Positions 31,632-44,581 of a stretch of 64,000 nucleotides of DNA are shown here, one piece after another. Source of the stretch: Isoetes taiwanensis. Its lineage: Eukaryota > Streptophyta > Lycopodiopsida > Isoetales > Isoetaceae. Position numbers and translations under genes: made by a program. The notes beneath the pieces are model-generated. The model worked only from the letters and a program-made list of their open reading frames with translations, ran no database searches and was not told where the DNA came from. Every line of letters begins with the position of its first letter. Within the stretch, counting starts at the first letter, position 1. The stretch covers positions 6,244,028 to 6,308,027 of the forward strand of contig JAJEKV010000034.1 of NCBI GenBank assembly GCA_021234155.1. Reading direction: 5' to 3'.

Positions 31632-33350
31632 TTATCGCAGTCTGAAATGATCAACATAAATGGTAGTGATGGCCATAACTTGGAATCGATCAGGCCCTAG
31701 AATAACCTGTGACTGCTGATTAAACGAGGGATCTCTCGACTTAGGCTCAAGGCAGGAGCATCGAGACAAAGCATTAGGCTTTTCTTGGAGAAGTCCAGAA
31801 CGGTACTTGATCGTGAAATCAAAGCCGAATAATACTTGAGTATGCCACTGGACCTGACGACGGTTGAGCACTTGAGCAGACTGAAAATATTCCAAATTTT
31901 GATGATCTGTATAGGCTGTGGCCTTATGAGGAGATACTTTCAGGAGATATCTTCACTTCTCAAAAGAATCAACTATAGCCAATAGCTCCTTGTCATAAAT
32001 GGATAGTTAATTTCGGTAGTCTGAAACATCCGTGAGTGAAGGGCGATCGAATGCAGTTCATAGTCATCCCCCTCCTATAACAGGATACTGCCAATAGCAA
32101 AATCAGAAGCATCGGCTTCGACAACATATGGGTATGAAGGGTCTATATGATTTGCATTCAAATACATCAGAATATCATCTAAATAAATGATAACAAGATC
32201 CAAAACCTCTCAAAAGACATCATTAGCCATGTGCTGGAAGATAGTTGCGGCATTGGTAAACTCAAAGTGGCCGTATGGAAGGCTATCTTTCAGTCATCAC
32301 CTTGTCTGATCCAAATAAGAGTATAGATGCCTCGAAGATCAATTTTGAAGTAGCGTGTGTCTACGGTTGCTCAAGTAACTCTGGAATAAGAGAAAGTGGT
32401 ACGGATTGTGCACAATGATCTTGTTGAGGCTGTGGGGTAATCCACAACAAATCGCAAAGATCTGTCCTTCTTAGAGACGAAAAAGATACGAGCCTCTGCA
32501 TGTGATAATCTCAGATAAACTCAGTTTCAAGATTCTCTTCGATATAGGTCCGCAAAGCTCCAACTCTGTTGGTGATAAACTAATGATAAGGCCATATGGT
32601 GGGGTCATCCCTAGCTGGAAATCAAAGGAGTAGTCATAGGAACAATGCTCCGAAAGTTGTTGACTTTGACCTTGTCAAAAACGTTGAAAAAATGCTTGTA
32701 CTTATCAGGAAGGATAGTGGCGGACATTATTGAAGCAAAGCTAGTCGAAGGATGGACTTGAATTGCGAGCTAAAGTGCGATCTTGCTTTCTAGATCTAAT
32801 AAACTTGTGAAGAGAAATCTTTGAGATATGGAGCTGTGTGACTGGGATGAAGCTTCCCCATGAACAGAAGGTTGGACAGGAGCTGGAGCTAGAGCAGAGA
32901 CTGGAGCAGGAGCAGGAGCAGGAGCAGGAACTGGAACATGGACTGGAACCTCATCTAGAACATGAACTGGAGAAGAGATAGAAACTGGGCCAGGAGCAGG
33001 AACATGAATTGGAAGATGGGCAAGAGCGGGATTAGGAGTCTACGATACTGCACAGACTAGAGTAGATGCGGAGCAGAGGCAACAATTGCTGAGGAACTGG
33101 GACTAGATCTAGAACCGGCAAAGAAGAAGGATCTAGAGCGTAAATCAATATATGGGTTAACTCAAGCCAGGGAAGACCCAAGACTACTGGCGCATGTGGG
33201 CTAGCGATGAGATTGAAGAAAATGCTACAAGAAGCTCACTTGAACAAAACCTGAAGAGGTGCAGTACATTTTGTGAATGCACCTGAGGAGATCTCACAAC
33301 CATCAATCACACCAACAGAACTGGGGTGCTCGAGCCCGATATTGATTTTA
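31632..33350 (-). pseudogene. heavily decayed Ty3 pol (PR, RT, RNase H)
   Basis: Read on the minus strand from 33,350 down: protease-like pieces (VLGLPWLELTHILIYAL near 33,180), a Ser/Cys-coding microsatellite (33,060-32,880), the N-terminal RT region (LPDKYKHFFNVFDKVK near 32,690), the RT palm with IIYLDDILMY near 32,180, RNase H entry (VEADASDFAIG near 32,120) and its C-terminal part LNRRQVQWHTQVLFGFDFTIKYRSG (31,890-31,790), ending with a PNALSR motif. Many stops and frame changes are present. Integrase would lie below 31,632 but is not seen. Confidence 0.8.
32880..33060. repeat. GGAGCA/GGAACT hexamer-like repeat
   Basis: Imperfect repeats of GGAGCAGGAGCAGGAG with GGAACTGGA variants, inside the decayed Ty3 element between its protease and RT parts. 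Confidence 0.7.
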
Positions 33351-34073
33351 ATATGTATGTGCTAACTCACTTTTCTCTTAATTTTATGCTCAAGGCTTAA
33401 TGCATTCAACAAATGCAAAACATCCTTAAGGCTATCAATGGTTTATGCAAAGAAAAACTTCATATGATCCACTTGTATTTCAAATCCAAACACTTCTATA
33501 ATACAAAAGTAATAAGTCTCTTCAACAACTATATTTTCTAACTCGTCATTAAACCATTGAAGAAAATCATTGTAGCTCAGGAATTGACCAAATCCCTGTA
33601 GCTTGGTTGACCGGAGTTCTTAAGGCATGCACAGCAAGAAGATCCATCGTTCTTATATACCTTGCACCGTTTATGCTCCTGTATATGCTAAAAATAGCCA
33701 ATCCGGCGGTTATGGAGGTGGATAAGCTTGCCTCCCGATCTTCAAGTATATCCCACAGTCAGAGTTGAGAAATTTCGGCATCCGACGAATTATCCCACAG
33801 GCCTAGCTTAAAAATAAAGCACCTCAACCATTGAACTTTAATTTTTTCTTTTTCCACATGAAATAACCTCGTAACAATGTCTCCATGTCTATATTCGATC
33901 TGCCACTAATTTTACACCCTAATTCTTCATGTCACCTGTTTGGCTGGATCATACAATTACAGGGGAGCCAAATTGTGGTCCCTAATCCCCTGATACTTTA
34001 ATATTCCCTGTTACCCAGTTCAACTTAGGTTTTTAATGATAACAAACCTAATATCACATGATTACTAATTCCA
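33351..34073. other. no recognised gene
   Basis: AT-rich. It lies 3' of the copia coding end on the minus strand, so it may include copia 3' non-coding or LTR sequence, but no second copy is available to define an LTR. Confidence 0.4.
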
Positions 34074-35842
34074 TCATTCCCCCTTCATGTGATATTCCCT
34101 GTCATCACATTGTAATAATTTCCTTATTTCCTGGAATCTGGATAATGGTAGTGCCTTTGGAAGAATATCTGCTCTTTGATCAGCTGTACTAATATAGGTC
34201 AAATGCACTTGATTTTTCCTTACCATATCTCTGATGAAATGAACTTCCATCTCAATGTGTTTTGATCTTTCGTGCAAAATTGGATTTTTTGACATGGCAA
34301 TACAACTAGTATTATCACAATAAATGATTGTTGGTCCTCTTTGAGCAAATCCAAATTCTGCCATAAGTCTTCTCTCCCAAATTAGTTCCTTTGTCAACAG
34401 GGCTGCTGAGTTGTAACTCAGCTTCAGCACTAGATAAAGCAATGCTGCTTTGCTTCTTGCACTTCCAAGCAACTGGGGCTCCACCTAAGAGAATGACATA
34501 TCCTGAAGTTGACTTTCGTTTGTCTAAATCTCCTCCCCAATCACCATCACAATATGCCTGCAATTGCAAGTTGGTTTCATTAAATACTATACCAAAATGC
34601 ATTGTACCTTTCAAGTATTTGAGAATCCTTTTTGCTGCATTCCAGTGTTCTTTACCAGCCTTGTTATTGTACCTACTGAGAATATTAACTGCAAATGCAA
34701 TGTCAGGCCTAGTACACTTTGCTACATAGGACAAACAACCAATCAAACTCCTGTAAGGTATTTTCTCCATTTGTTTACTTTCAGTTTCAGTCTTTGGACT
34801 CATATCTGCAGAGATTCTGTGACCAGGGACCATAGGAGTATATGCCATATTGCAATCTTCCATATGAAATTTCTTCAACATATTTTGAATATGCCCAATA
34901 TCTTGTGATTTCTGTCCCTGTAAACATCTATGCCCAGAAACCTCTTTAATTCTCCAAGATCACTCATTTGGAATCGTTTCTTTAAGATATCTTTGCAATG
35001 ATTTAGTACTTGGGTTCCCTTTGATATCATAATATTGTCATCAACATATAAAGCAATAATGCACCAGTCACTTCCCATTTTGAACCTATAGATATTACCA
35101 TCATAATTGAGCTTCTCAAAACCTTGTTCTAAAAGATATCCATCTATACATTTATACCATTCCCTAGGGGATTGTTTAAGACCATAGACTGCTCTATTCA
35201 ACTTCCAGATTTTTCCTTTTTCTTCTTCAAATCCAGGTGCAGGTCTTAAATAAATTTCCTCCTCTAATTTAGCATTCAAGAATGTTGTACTTACATCCAT
35301 ATGATGGATTTCAAGGTCACAAGCATTAGCAATAGCTAATAACATTCTCAAACTATTTATTTTTACCAATGGTGAGAATGTTTCATCAAAATCTTCCCCT
35401 TTTTCTGAGTAAAGCCCTGTGCAACAAGTCTGGCTTTAAATTTCTTTGTATTTTTGTCTACTCCTGGTTTTATTCGATAGATCCACTTGCTTCCAACTAT
35501 ATTCTTATCAGAAGGAATATCTACCACTGTATAAGTGTTTGTTCTTTTGAATGCTCTCATTTCTTCTTCCATAGCACATTTCCAGTTCTTTCCATTCATA
35601 TCTTGAACTGCCTCCATATAATTTTGTGAATCTTGTCTCTTTCAAGTATCAAAATGTCGAATACAGTATTCATTTCTCCTACCTGAGATACTTTTTCCAA
35701 ATTCAGTTCTACCATGAGACTCTAAATTATGTTTGGCTTCTTCTGCCAACATTTGAGCTTCTGTTCGTTTGGGTTTTCTTTTTGGTCTATCAATTTTACC
35801 AAATTTTGTCTCTTGGTGTTCAATCTCTTGCTCAGCACCTGA
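34074..35842 (-). pseudogene. Ty1/copia RT-RNase H, frameshifted
   Basis: On the minus strand, from 35,842 down: linker with IDRPKRKPKRTEAQ, RT start MNGKNWKCAMEEEM and IVGSKWIYRIKPG, a frameshift near 35,365, then DVSTTFLNAKLEEEIYLRPA, AVYGLKQSPREWY and the catalytic YVDD (35,040-35,060). Another shift near 34,880 leads to RPDIAFAVNILSRY and the RNase H start CDGDWGGDLDKRKSTSGY. A shift near 34,400 leads to the RNase H end, ELIWERRLM, YCDNTSCIAMSKNP and HIEMEVHFIRDMV, stopping at 34,074. All are copia hallmarks. The upstream part of the linker continues at 38,311-38,450 beyond a Ty3 LTR inserted into it. Confidence 0.9.
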
Positions 35843-38315
35843 TGCTGCCATGCTATGGCAGCATGTAAGAGCCAAGCACATATTTGCACTAATCCTATCA
35901 GTTTGATTCAATTTGCAAGACATTAGGGGAATGCTTCACTAGCATACATTCAAGTTTGAAGAGCAAAGGAAGGACAATTGACTCAAGTCACTCAAGAGAT
36001 ACAAGAGGTCAAACAAGCAAAGGAAGTGTAGAGAAGAAGAGAAAGAAGACCCCTTGAAGAGCATTCCATGGTATGTAACCATTTGTGAGCTTGGCATCTT
36101 TGGCATTTTTTGATTTCCATCCCCATCCACTCCACCATCCCAGATAGCATTGAACCTTGGCTCCTTCCTCATACACCTCCCAAAGTCAAACTTGACCTTG
36201 AAAGTTCTTTCTAGTCAAAATACACCTTCATGAAACACCCACTTGCTTCATCATCCACTAGTTCAAGAGAGACTTGACTTAGTCATAACTTTGCTTATAT
36301 AGTCAACATCCCATGCAACTTGAGCAAAATGTAGAGAGGCTTGCAAAATCCCTAAGGGAAATGCTCAAAATTCAAATATGCCCAAGGAGATGCCTCAAAG
36401 ATGCTCCACAAAATTTTTGGCTTCCTAATGAGCACTAGATATGCCAAGTCCCTCTACACCCTACTTCACACATCAAGACATCATACCCATCACCATTATA
36501 TCCATTTCATCTCAAACTCTCATTCAAATCAAAATTCATTTCAAAGCATCATTGTTGCCACATCACCTTTGACACCTCATCATTCACACACATCATCTCC
36601 ACATCATTCTAAAATTTTGACTAGAGAGAATTTTCAAATTCAAGTGGGCTGACACGTCATCATTCCCATTGGCCACGTCATACCACCTAGCCTTGTCATC
36701 ACTTTCAAATGCCACTTCATCCACTCCCTAAACTTTTTTTCCAAATTCCAAAGAGCTCTATTGTGAAAAAAGATCGAGAATATTATAGGGCACAAAAAAA
36801 GATTCACCTAAAAAAAAGAATTTTGAGAAAAGGCCTTATTTTAGGCATTGTATATGTTTTCTAGGGAATCGTGCCATAGGGTTTAAGGGGTGCAAAAAAA
36901 TTTCCTATCTACCCCCAGCCTAATTTCTCTTTCAAGCCAATCCCCCCCTGTCGCGTGGAGTATCCGGGCGTGTGGGGCGGTGGAGGTACCGAATCCCACG
37001 TGGACACTGCACGCAATAATCAGAAGAAATTGATTTTTTAAGCCTTATATACGTGGGATATTTCTCTTCGAACTGCCAAAAACCTAAACCTGGAAAATGC
37101 CAAGATCCGTTCAAGCCGACCTAACAAACCATTAATTCACCACCTAAACTGGCCGAATCATCATGTTTAATGCCATGAATGCTTAGTGCGAGCTAAAAGA
37201 CAGAAGATTGGAAGGAAATGATGAAGATTTCAACGGAACAGAACATTCTACAGAAGGGGATTTTTCGCACAGAAGATGTTCGAGGGCTTGAAGGCAAAGA
37301 AGAACTATTTGGCTTTGAAGAAGGACCGGCTTGACAATCTTGAGCTTGATCCTGACCTCCTATGTTTACCTTTGATCCGGATTATTGACTCAATTCTCTG
37401 GACTTTTATGTGTACCTATTTGATCCTGTGCCCAAGACCCCGAGCTTGGGATGTTACATTGTATCTTCTGAGTGACTGATTAAATTGAAAATCCGACCTT
37501 TGCAGCAATTTGTTTGAGTTGCTTTGTGATCTTTTCCCAAAAAAGCAAAAATTGTTATAGGTTGAGTATCTAGTGCCTGTACACACTGTTGGCTGTGTGT
37601 TGTCTGCCTATGTTACAAATCCTTAGAAAGTGTAAGAGCCAAATCCCTGCATTGCAATGTCAATAAAAGCTGGCATTGTCAGAACATGAGGTATTGCACA
37701 ACAAGCGTGGAGCACAGGAGAGCCACTGTTAGAACTTCAATCCTGTCAAACAAAATGTGTGGAAGTAGGCAGTACTAGATACACGCACAGTTGACCCTTA
37801 GAAAACATTATCTTTCAAGATCATTTTCTTCTTACAGTCTTAGGCTAAGAATTATCAAAAGAAAAAATTAGGTCCCTTCTTGTCAAAAAGAAAAGTTGGC
37901 CCCTGGTGTGCAGACAAATCTGAGAGAAATAGAGTTGGTAGTTCCAGAAAATTCATCACCAATATCGAGTTTCAAATTTCAGCTCTCTGTTAGGGATATT
38001 GACCAAAAATTGACTGGGTCAGTGATCTGAATCTTGCCCATCTAGCCTACTCTGACCTCGCTGAGTTTTTGCAGTCTGTTAGTGTCAAGTGTTGAGCACA
38101 TTGAAGAGTGATATCCACACCCATAGCTTCATAGATCACATTCTCGCAAGTGATTTTTGTGAAGCGGCACTATTTTGTCTTGAGGGAAACACACTCCTAG
38201 TGATCTTTTGTGATTTTTTCTGGAATCTTTGCACTTAGAGTGGTTGCCTCAAGCAACCTGGAGGTTCTAAACCACTGAGGTTGGAGGTTTTGCCAGGAAC
38301 ACCTTCAACACCTGA
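35838..38315 (+). mobile_element. solo-like Ty3 LTR (LTR-1) with CCTGA duplication
   Basis: LTR of 2,468 bp from TGCTGCCATG (35,843) to CCTTCAACA (38,310), flanked on both sides by CCTGA (35,838-35,842 and 38,311-38,315). The copia frame resumes after the duplication, proving insertion into copia. The first 21 bp are palindromic (TGCTGCCAT...ATGGCAGCA). It is nearly identical to the LTRs at 42,073 and 51,751 but lacks about 27 bp near 37,050 that they share. No internal element sequence follows it directly, so it behaves as a solo LTR. Confidence 0.85.
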
Positions 38316-38450
38316 TTCCACTTCTGGCTCAACAACATTACTTGGAATCATTTTTGACTCATTATCAGAGTCACTCAAATCTGCCTGCTCCAATCCTTGA
38401 GTTTTTTCTTCTTCACTTATTGACTGATTTGCTTCTTCAATACTATCTTT
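38311..38450 (-). pseudogene. copia linker fragment beyond the LTR
   Basis: The minus-strand reading is acidic (EEANQSISEEEKTQGLEQ, then DLSDSDNESKM) and continues in frame to the copia linker on the other side of LTR-1 when the LTR and one CCTGA are discounted. It ends abruptly at 38,450 against chromovirus sequence. A second copy of this same junction is at 54,385. Confidence 0.75.
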
Positions 38451-40004
38451 GTTCCTTGAGGCTGCATGGAATGCACAGGTCGATCATCACCAATAGAGAT
38501 CCGAAGTTCTTTAGCGACGTTTAGCAAGACTTCTTCAACACGAGCTGCACCAACTTGTTGATGAGTTTTGCTTATCTTTTGCAGTCAAATCGGCAAAGGG
38601 ACCGCACCAACACAATTTTGGAGAGCACATTGAGAAACTATGATTGGAACAAGTAATCCAAATGGACCGAGTACATCCACCTAGCCAATTAGGTACAAAA
38701 ATATGAAGCAAGAGGCATCGAAGATGTCTCCCCCATGATCAACTACAGTTATCAATGCTAGACCCTAGTCATGTGGCATAATCTAGAGCCCAAGGTGGAA
38801 GTTTCTCAACAACGACAAAGGCATTTATCGCGGTAGCTTTTGGTAGAAGTGTGAGAGTATCTTCAAAAGCATGGGCATATCCGAAAAAGCCTAGCGGATA
38901 GACATAAAACTCCTCGAGAGTTGTTTTGTTGTGAGAGATAAAGTTTGGCTCAAGTAAAGGTTTAGCAAAGGAAGCCAGATCGGCAATCAGAAGAAGCTAA
39001 GCCCTAGATGGGCCGGTCCGTTCAAGATCTTGGAGAAGAGTGGGCTCTCGGGGCCTACAAGTTGGACCCTCGGCCCACCTTAAGGTCTTCCATGTGAGTT
39101 TATTCAAAAGGCACGATCCTAACCTTCATGAGGTTTTGGATATTCCAACTTTGTTGGAAATGATGGAGGAACAAGTTGAAATTGTGCCTGAATTACATCT
39201 TGATAAGTCATTCAAGAAGACTAGGTGATCTTAATTCCTCCAGTATTTGGTCAAGTGGAAGCACTTGCCCGTGGAAGACGCGACATGGGTATTGAAGCAG
39301 GATTTGGAGAAGCAATACCCAGAGTTCAGGAAGGAGTTTGATGGGCGACTCGTCTCCGATTCGATCGACGCCGACTTGCCAGGAGGTTAGCTTAGTATGT
39401 TTCTTAGTTAGCCTTAAGTTCTGGCTCATGTATTCTAGTTAGTAGAGTGCATGTGCCAGGATCTTGGAACGTGTGCGCGATGATGGGATACGCCTTTAAG
39501 GCATTCTCTAGGCCAACACGCACCAAGAGGTGCGCATGACCATTAGGGTCATGTGAGTGAGGAATGAGGCATGGTGGCCGATGATGGGACATCGATCGGA
39601 TGCTCTCTATGCCGCGATGCGGGGTACGCACACCTGGCCGTAGGAGGGTCATGGTGAAGGTTAAAGTGATCATGTGCGATGATGGGATCGTGAGACGTTC
39701 CCTAGCTTAAAACCCTTGGGGCATGATGCACTGGGGTGTACTCGATCTGGGGGATCGTTTACAAGATAGCACTTGATCATGGGTGATGATAGGATCATCT
39801 TAAATGGTCCTTAAGCTCAAATCCTTATGGGGCCATGATCGGGTGCAAGGTGGTAGGGTAACCTTGAGCTGGTAGTTCGGCTCAAGGAGGTAGGTAAGGG
39901 GGGTGGTCCCCTAAAACCACAAACTTATTAACTTATATAACGTAATGTGCTACTTGTGCAGGCCAGTGAAGGAAAGCATGAAGGAGGGAGCACGTTACGA
40001 GAAG
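38451..40004 (+). pseudogene. chromovirus integrase/chromodomain remnant, block R1
   Basis: It starts within the integrase core (LHGMHRSIITNRDPKFFSDV), continues with decayed pieces (NRQRDRTNTILESTLRNY), then SAHLKVFHVSLFKRH-like and a chromodomain-like segment (FLQYLVKWKHLPVEDATWVL) interrupted by stops (for example at 39,228). It is related to the chromovirus at 19.6-24.4 kb but clearly diverged. After the stop at about 39,390 comes non-coding sequence with CGATGATGGGA motifs about every 100 bp. The right end (GTTACGAGAAG, 40,004) joins directly to a gag fragment. Nearly identical blocks are at 54,386-55,935 and 62,916 onward. Confidence 0.85.
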
Positions 40005-42072
40005 AATATGGTCACAAAAAGGGCTGTAAGTTTTCTGAGTTTAAGAAATGTTTCAAGAATGATGAGGTCAGGGCTTGGTTAGAATATGTTATAGGTTTAG
40101 GCACCAATTCTTGGGAAGAACTGGTAAAATTTTTTTTAGCAAGGTTTGGAAGAGTCTTGGACCCCCAAGATTTAATATTTGAGTTGCAAACTTTTCGCAT
40201 CAAACATGGTGAGAGTGTGCAGCAGTATGTCGAGAGATTCAATCACTATCTTGTCAAATGCCAAATCAATCCGGTGCTTCAAATGGCTCCCGAAACTAAC
40301 TTCGCAAACCAACCGGGTTCGCCCAAGCGAACCCCAAAAATTCGCCCAGGCGAATCCGCTGGATTCGCCCAGGCGAACCCGCACCCCTGACGTGGCGGGA
40401 GCGTCGCGGGGGAAGGACCTGCGTGGCATCAGCTACCGGGTTCGCCCAAGCGAACCCAAACCCAGGTTAGATGTACGTGTCATGGCCCTGCCTGCCCTGC
40501 CGGGTTCGCCCAAGCGAACCCCCTGCTACAAACGAAGTATTTCTTTTTTACCTTTCTGCTGCATCTGCATCATTTTCCTGATCTGATCATTTTTTCTGAT
40601 CTAAATATGATTGAATATCATGAAATCGATCCGCCTCAGCCCTTTTTAATGCGATTCTAACATCTTTTTCTTTGCTCAATCTGCCATAGAGAAGCTGTAA
40701 GACGGACCTCCATTTCTGGTCATCTAAAATGCCAAAGATCTCTTTGCCCTGCTCCCGATGTTTCTAGATGGATCCGGAATATAGAAGCCAAGAAATAGAT
40801 GTTTAAAAAATAGGAGGATCCGGAATAGAGAAAGCCAAGAATAGAAATCTGGAAAACAGAAAGAACTTGCTCCCATGTCAGAAGAAATAGCATCCGATTC
40901 TATCTATGCACCCCATGTTTAGCCTCTGTTCCTTGCAGCTCCACCTTCCAACGGCCATCAAAACCGAATTCTAAGCTTGTTGGCCCACAAACGCTTCCCG
41001 TGCCGCTGTTTCAAGCAGAACACTAAAACCTACAACAACTTGGAGCCCTGATTTTGAACCAAATCGAGAGAACAAATGCTTAATCGATTCGCCTGGACAG
41101 AGTGGGTTTGTAACATTTGGGTTTAGAAGAGAAACAATGCGGCTGGAAGGATCTCGAGCTCTGATCTTGGCTCGTGCAACCCTAGCGCCGGGTTTGCCCA
41201 AGCAAACCCTCGCTTTCGACCCTGCACTCGCTTGTACCAAGATTTGTCGTCCGTCGCGACTCTTGTGGGTTCGCCCAAGCGAACCCGGTAGGTGACTCTG
41301 CCATCGGGCCCCGCGATCTGCCATGACAACCTAACCCGGGTTTGGGTTCGCCCAAGCGAACCCGGTAGGAATGCCACGCAAGCTTCCCGCGCCCCCGACC
41401 GTCCCGCCACGCCGTCCGACGGGTTCGCCTTGGCGAATTTTTGGGGTTCGCCTGGGCGAACCCGATTGGTTTCTTGAACCGTTTGGGGAGCCAATAAAGT
41501 CGCGTGAAATCAATCATGTTCCTAACCATACATTGCATCTAGTGGCTTCTTTTATCGGGGATTAAGCGGCCGGACCAAGAATACCGTAAAGCTTTTGAAG
41601 ATCCAAAAACAGGAGGGATTTGATACAATACACAAGGCTTTCACCAAGGCTCTTGAAATTGCAGATATGATATCATACTTACCGGATGACATACACTCAC
41701 CAAGTGATCCCTTTTTTCCAGATTATGAGCGGGGAGTGTATGGGAGCAAAGACTGCACTGTCTATGCTATCCAAAAGGAAAAGAAAAAGGTTAAGGTGGA
41801 AGATGATGAGGCTCCTGCAGCAGATGTAAGAGCAGAGATCACCAAGGTATCTGAGGCACTGGTTGAGGTAACTAAACAACTGCAAGAGTTGAAAAGCTCA
41901 AAATTTGAGAAAAAAACTTACCCCCCATGTGTGCATTGCTTTAGAGATACTCACTCTTCTGATTATTGCTGGTATAGGCCATGCACTAAGTGTGGAAAGA
42001 GAGGTCACTTTGGTAAAGAATGCCCTGTGTGTGAATTTTGTAAGGCTGTAGGACATTATGAGGATAGGTGCA
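40005..42072 (+). pseudogene. partial duplicate of the Tat-like gag
   Basis: It matches 44,790-46,832 along its length. It begins mid-gag (EYGHKKGCKFSEFKKCFKND) and ends mid-zinc-knuckle (AVGHYEDRC), where LTR sequence starts at once (42,073). It carries the same foldback insertion. Scattered indels and stops (for example near 41,565) make it more decayed than the downstream copy. The junctions share 3-4 bp (AAG, GCA) with the alternative sequence, as in microhomology joining or template switching. Confidence 0.85.
40285..41492. mobile_element. foldback element in gag, copy A (1,208 bp)
   Basis: Bounded by GGCTCCCGAAAC and GTTTGGGGAGCC, inside the duplicated gag. Compared with copy B, it has one extra GGATTCGCCCAGGCGAACCC hairpin near 40,360 and a diverged right terminus. 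The hairpin modules and AT-rich centre are otherwise the same. Confidence 0.75.
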
Positions 42073-44538
42073 TGTAAGAGCCAAGCACATATTTGCACTA
42101 ATCCTATCAGTTTGATTCAATTTGCAAGACATTAGGGGAATGCTTCACTAGCATACATTCAAGTTTGAAGAGCAAAGGAAGGACAATTGACTCAAGTCAC
42201 TCAAGAGATACAAGAGGTCAAACAAGCAAAGGAAGTGTAGAGAAGAAGAGAAAGAAGACCCCTTGAAGAGCATTCCATGGTATGTAACCATTTGTGAGCT
42301 TGGCATCTTTGGCATTTTTTGATTTCCATCCCCATCCACTCCACCATCCCAGATAGCATTGAACCTTGGCTCCTTCCTCATACACCTCCCAAAGTCAAAC
42401 TTGACCTTGAAAGTTCTTTCTAGTCAAAATACACCTTCATGAAACACCCACTTGCTTCATCATCCACTAGTTCAAGAGAGACTTGACTTAGTCATAACTT
42501 TGCTTATGAAGTCAACATCCCATGCAACTTGAGCAAAATGTAGAGAGGCTTGCAAAATCCCTAAGGGAAATGCTCAAAATTCAAATATGCCCAAGGAGAT
42601 GCCTCAAAGATGCTCCACAAAATTTTTGGCTTCCTAATGAGCACTAGATATGCCAAGTCCCTCTACACCCTACTTCACACATCAAGACATCATACCCATC
42701 ACCATTATATCCATTTCATCTCAAACTCTCATTCAAATCAAAATTCATTTCAAAGCATCATTGTTGCCACATCACCTTTGACACCTCATCATTCACACAC
42801 ATCATCTCCACATCATTCTAAAATTTTGACTAGAGAGAATTTTCAAATTCAAGTGGGCTAACACGTCATCATTCCCATTGGACACGTCATACCACCTAGC
42901 CTTGTCATCACTTTCAAATGCCACTTCATCCACTCCCTAAACTTTTTTTCCAAATTCCAAAGAGCTCTATTGTGAAAAAAGATCCCAGAATATTATAGGG
43001 CACAAAAAAAGATTCACCTAGAAAAAAAGAATTTTGAGAAAAGGCCTTATTTTAGGCATTGTATATGTTTTCTAGGGAATCGTGCCATAGGGTTTAAGGG
43101 GTGCAAAAAATTTTCCTATCTACCCCCAGACCTAATTTCTCTTTCAAGCCAATCCCCCCACTTGGCGTGGAGTATCCCAGGGTGTGGGGTGATGGAGGTA
43201 CCGAATCCCACGTGGACACTGCACGCAATAATCAGAAGAAATTGATTTTTTAAGCCTTATATACCTTGTCTCCTAAATTGAATCAGGCCTGTGGGATATT
43301 TCTCTTCGAACTGCCAAAAACCTAAACCTGGAAAATGCCAAGATCCGTTCAAGCCGACCTAACAAACCATTAATTCACCACCTAAACTGGCCGAATCATC
43401 ATGTTTAATGCCATGAATGCTTAGTGCGAGCTAAAAGACAGAAGATTGGAAGGAAATGATGAAGATTTCAACGGAACAGAACATTCTACAAAAGGGGATT
43501 TTTCGCACAGAAGATGTTCGAGGGCTTGAAGGCAAAGAAGAACTATTTGGCTTTGAAGAAGGACCGGCTTGACAATCTTGAGCTTGATCCTGACCTTCTA
43601 TGTTTACCTTTGATCCGGATTATTGACTCAATTCTCTGGACTTTTATGTGTACCTATTTGATCCTGTGCCCAAGACCCCGAGCTTGGGATGTTACATTGT
43701 ATCTTCTGAGTGACTGATTAAATTGAAAATCTGACCTTTGCAGCAATTTGTTTGAGTTGCTTTGTGATCTTTTCCCAAAAAACAAAAATTGTTATAGGTT
43801 GAGTATCTAGTGCCTGTACACACTGTTGGCTGTGTGTTGTTTGCCTATGTTACAAATCCTTAGAAAGTGCAAGAGCCAAATCCCTGCATTGCAATGTCAA
43901 TAAAAGCTGGCATTGTCAGAACATGAGGTATTGCACAACAAGGGAGCACAGGAGAGCCACTGTTAGAACTTCAATCCTGTCAAACAAAATGTGTGGAAGT
44001 AGGCAGTACTAGATACACGCACAGTTGACCCTTAGAAAACATTATCTTTCAAGATCATTTTCTTCTTACAGTCTTAGGCTAAGAATTATCAAAAGAAAAA
44101 ATTAGGTCCCTTCTTGTCAAAAAGAAAAGTTGGCCCCTGGTGTGCAGACAAATCTGAGAGAAATAGAGTTGGTAGTTCCAGAAAATTCATCACCAATATC
44201 GAGTTTCAAATTTCAGCTCTCTGTTAGGGATATTGACCAAAAATTGACTGGGTCAGTGATCTGAATCTTGCCCATCTAGCCTACTCTGACCTCGCTGAGT
44301 TTTTGCAGTCTGTTAGTGTCAAGTGTTGAGCACATTGAAGAGTGATATCCACACCCATAGCTTCATAGATCACATTCTGCAAGTGATTTTGTGAAGCAGA
44401 CTATTTTGTCTTCAGGGAAACACACTCCTAGTGATCTTTTGTGATTTTTTCTGGAATCTTTGCACTCAGAGTGGTTGCCTCAAGCAACCTGGAGGTTCTA
44501 AACCACTGAGGTTGGAAGTTTTGCCAGGAACACCAACA
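42073..44538 (+). repeat. 5' LTR of the Tat-like element (LTR-2), 5'-truncated
   Basis: It matches LTR-1 and LTR-3 from TGTAAGAGCC to ...AACACCAACA but lacks the first 20 bp (the palindromic start). It is joined instead to the truncated gag copy. The end differs slightly from LTR-3 (ACCAACA versus ACCTTCAACA). A primer binding site follows 3 nt later. Confidence 0.85.
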
Positions 44539-44541
44539 TTT

Positions 44542-44559
44542 TGGAGGTTCTACCGAGAT
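44542..44559 (+). promoter_or_regulatory. primer binding site, tRNA-Gln-like
   Basis: TGGAGGTTCTACCGAGAT begins with the TGG that pairs with tRNA CCA. From memory it is complementary, with one mismatch, to the 3' end of plant tRNA-Gln. It lies 3 nt after the LTR end, the normal place for first-strand priming. Confidence 0.6.
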
Positions 44560-44581
44560 CATCTTCCTGAAATCTGGACTC

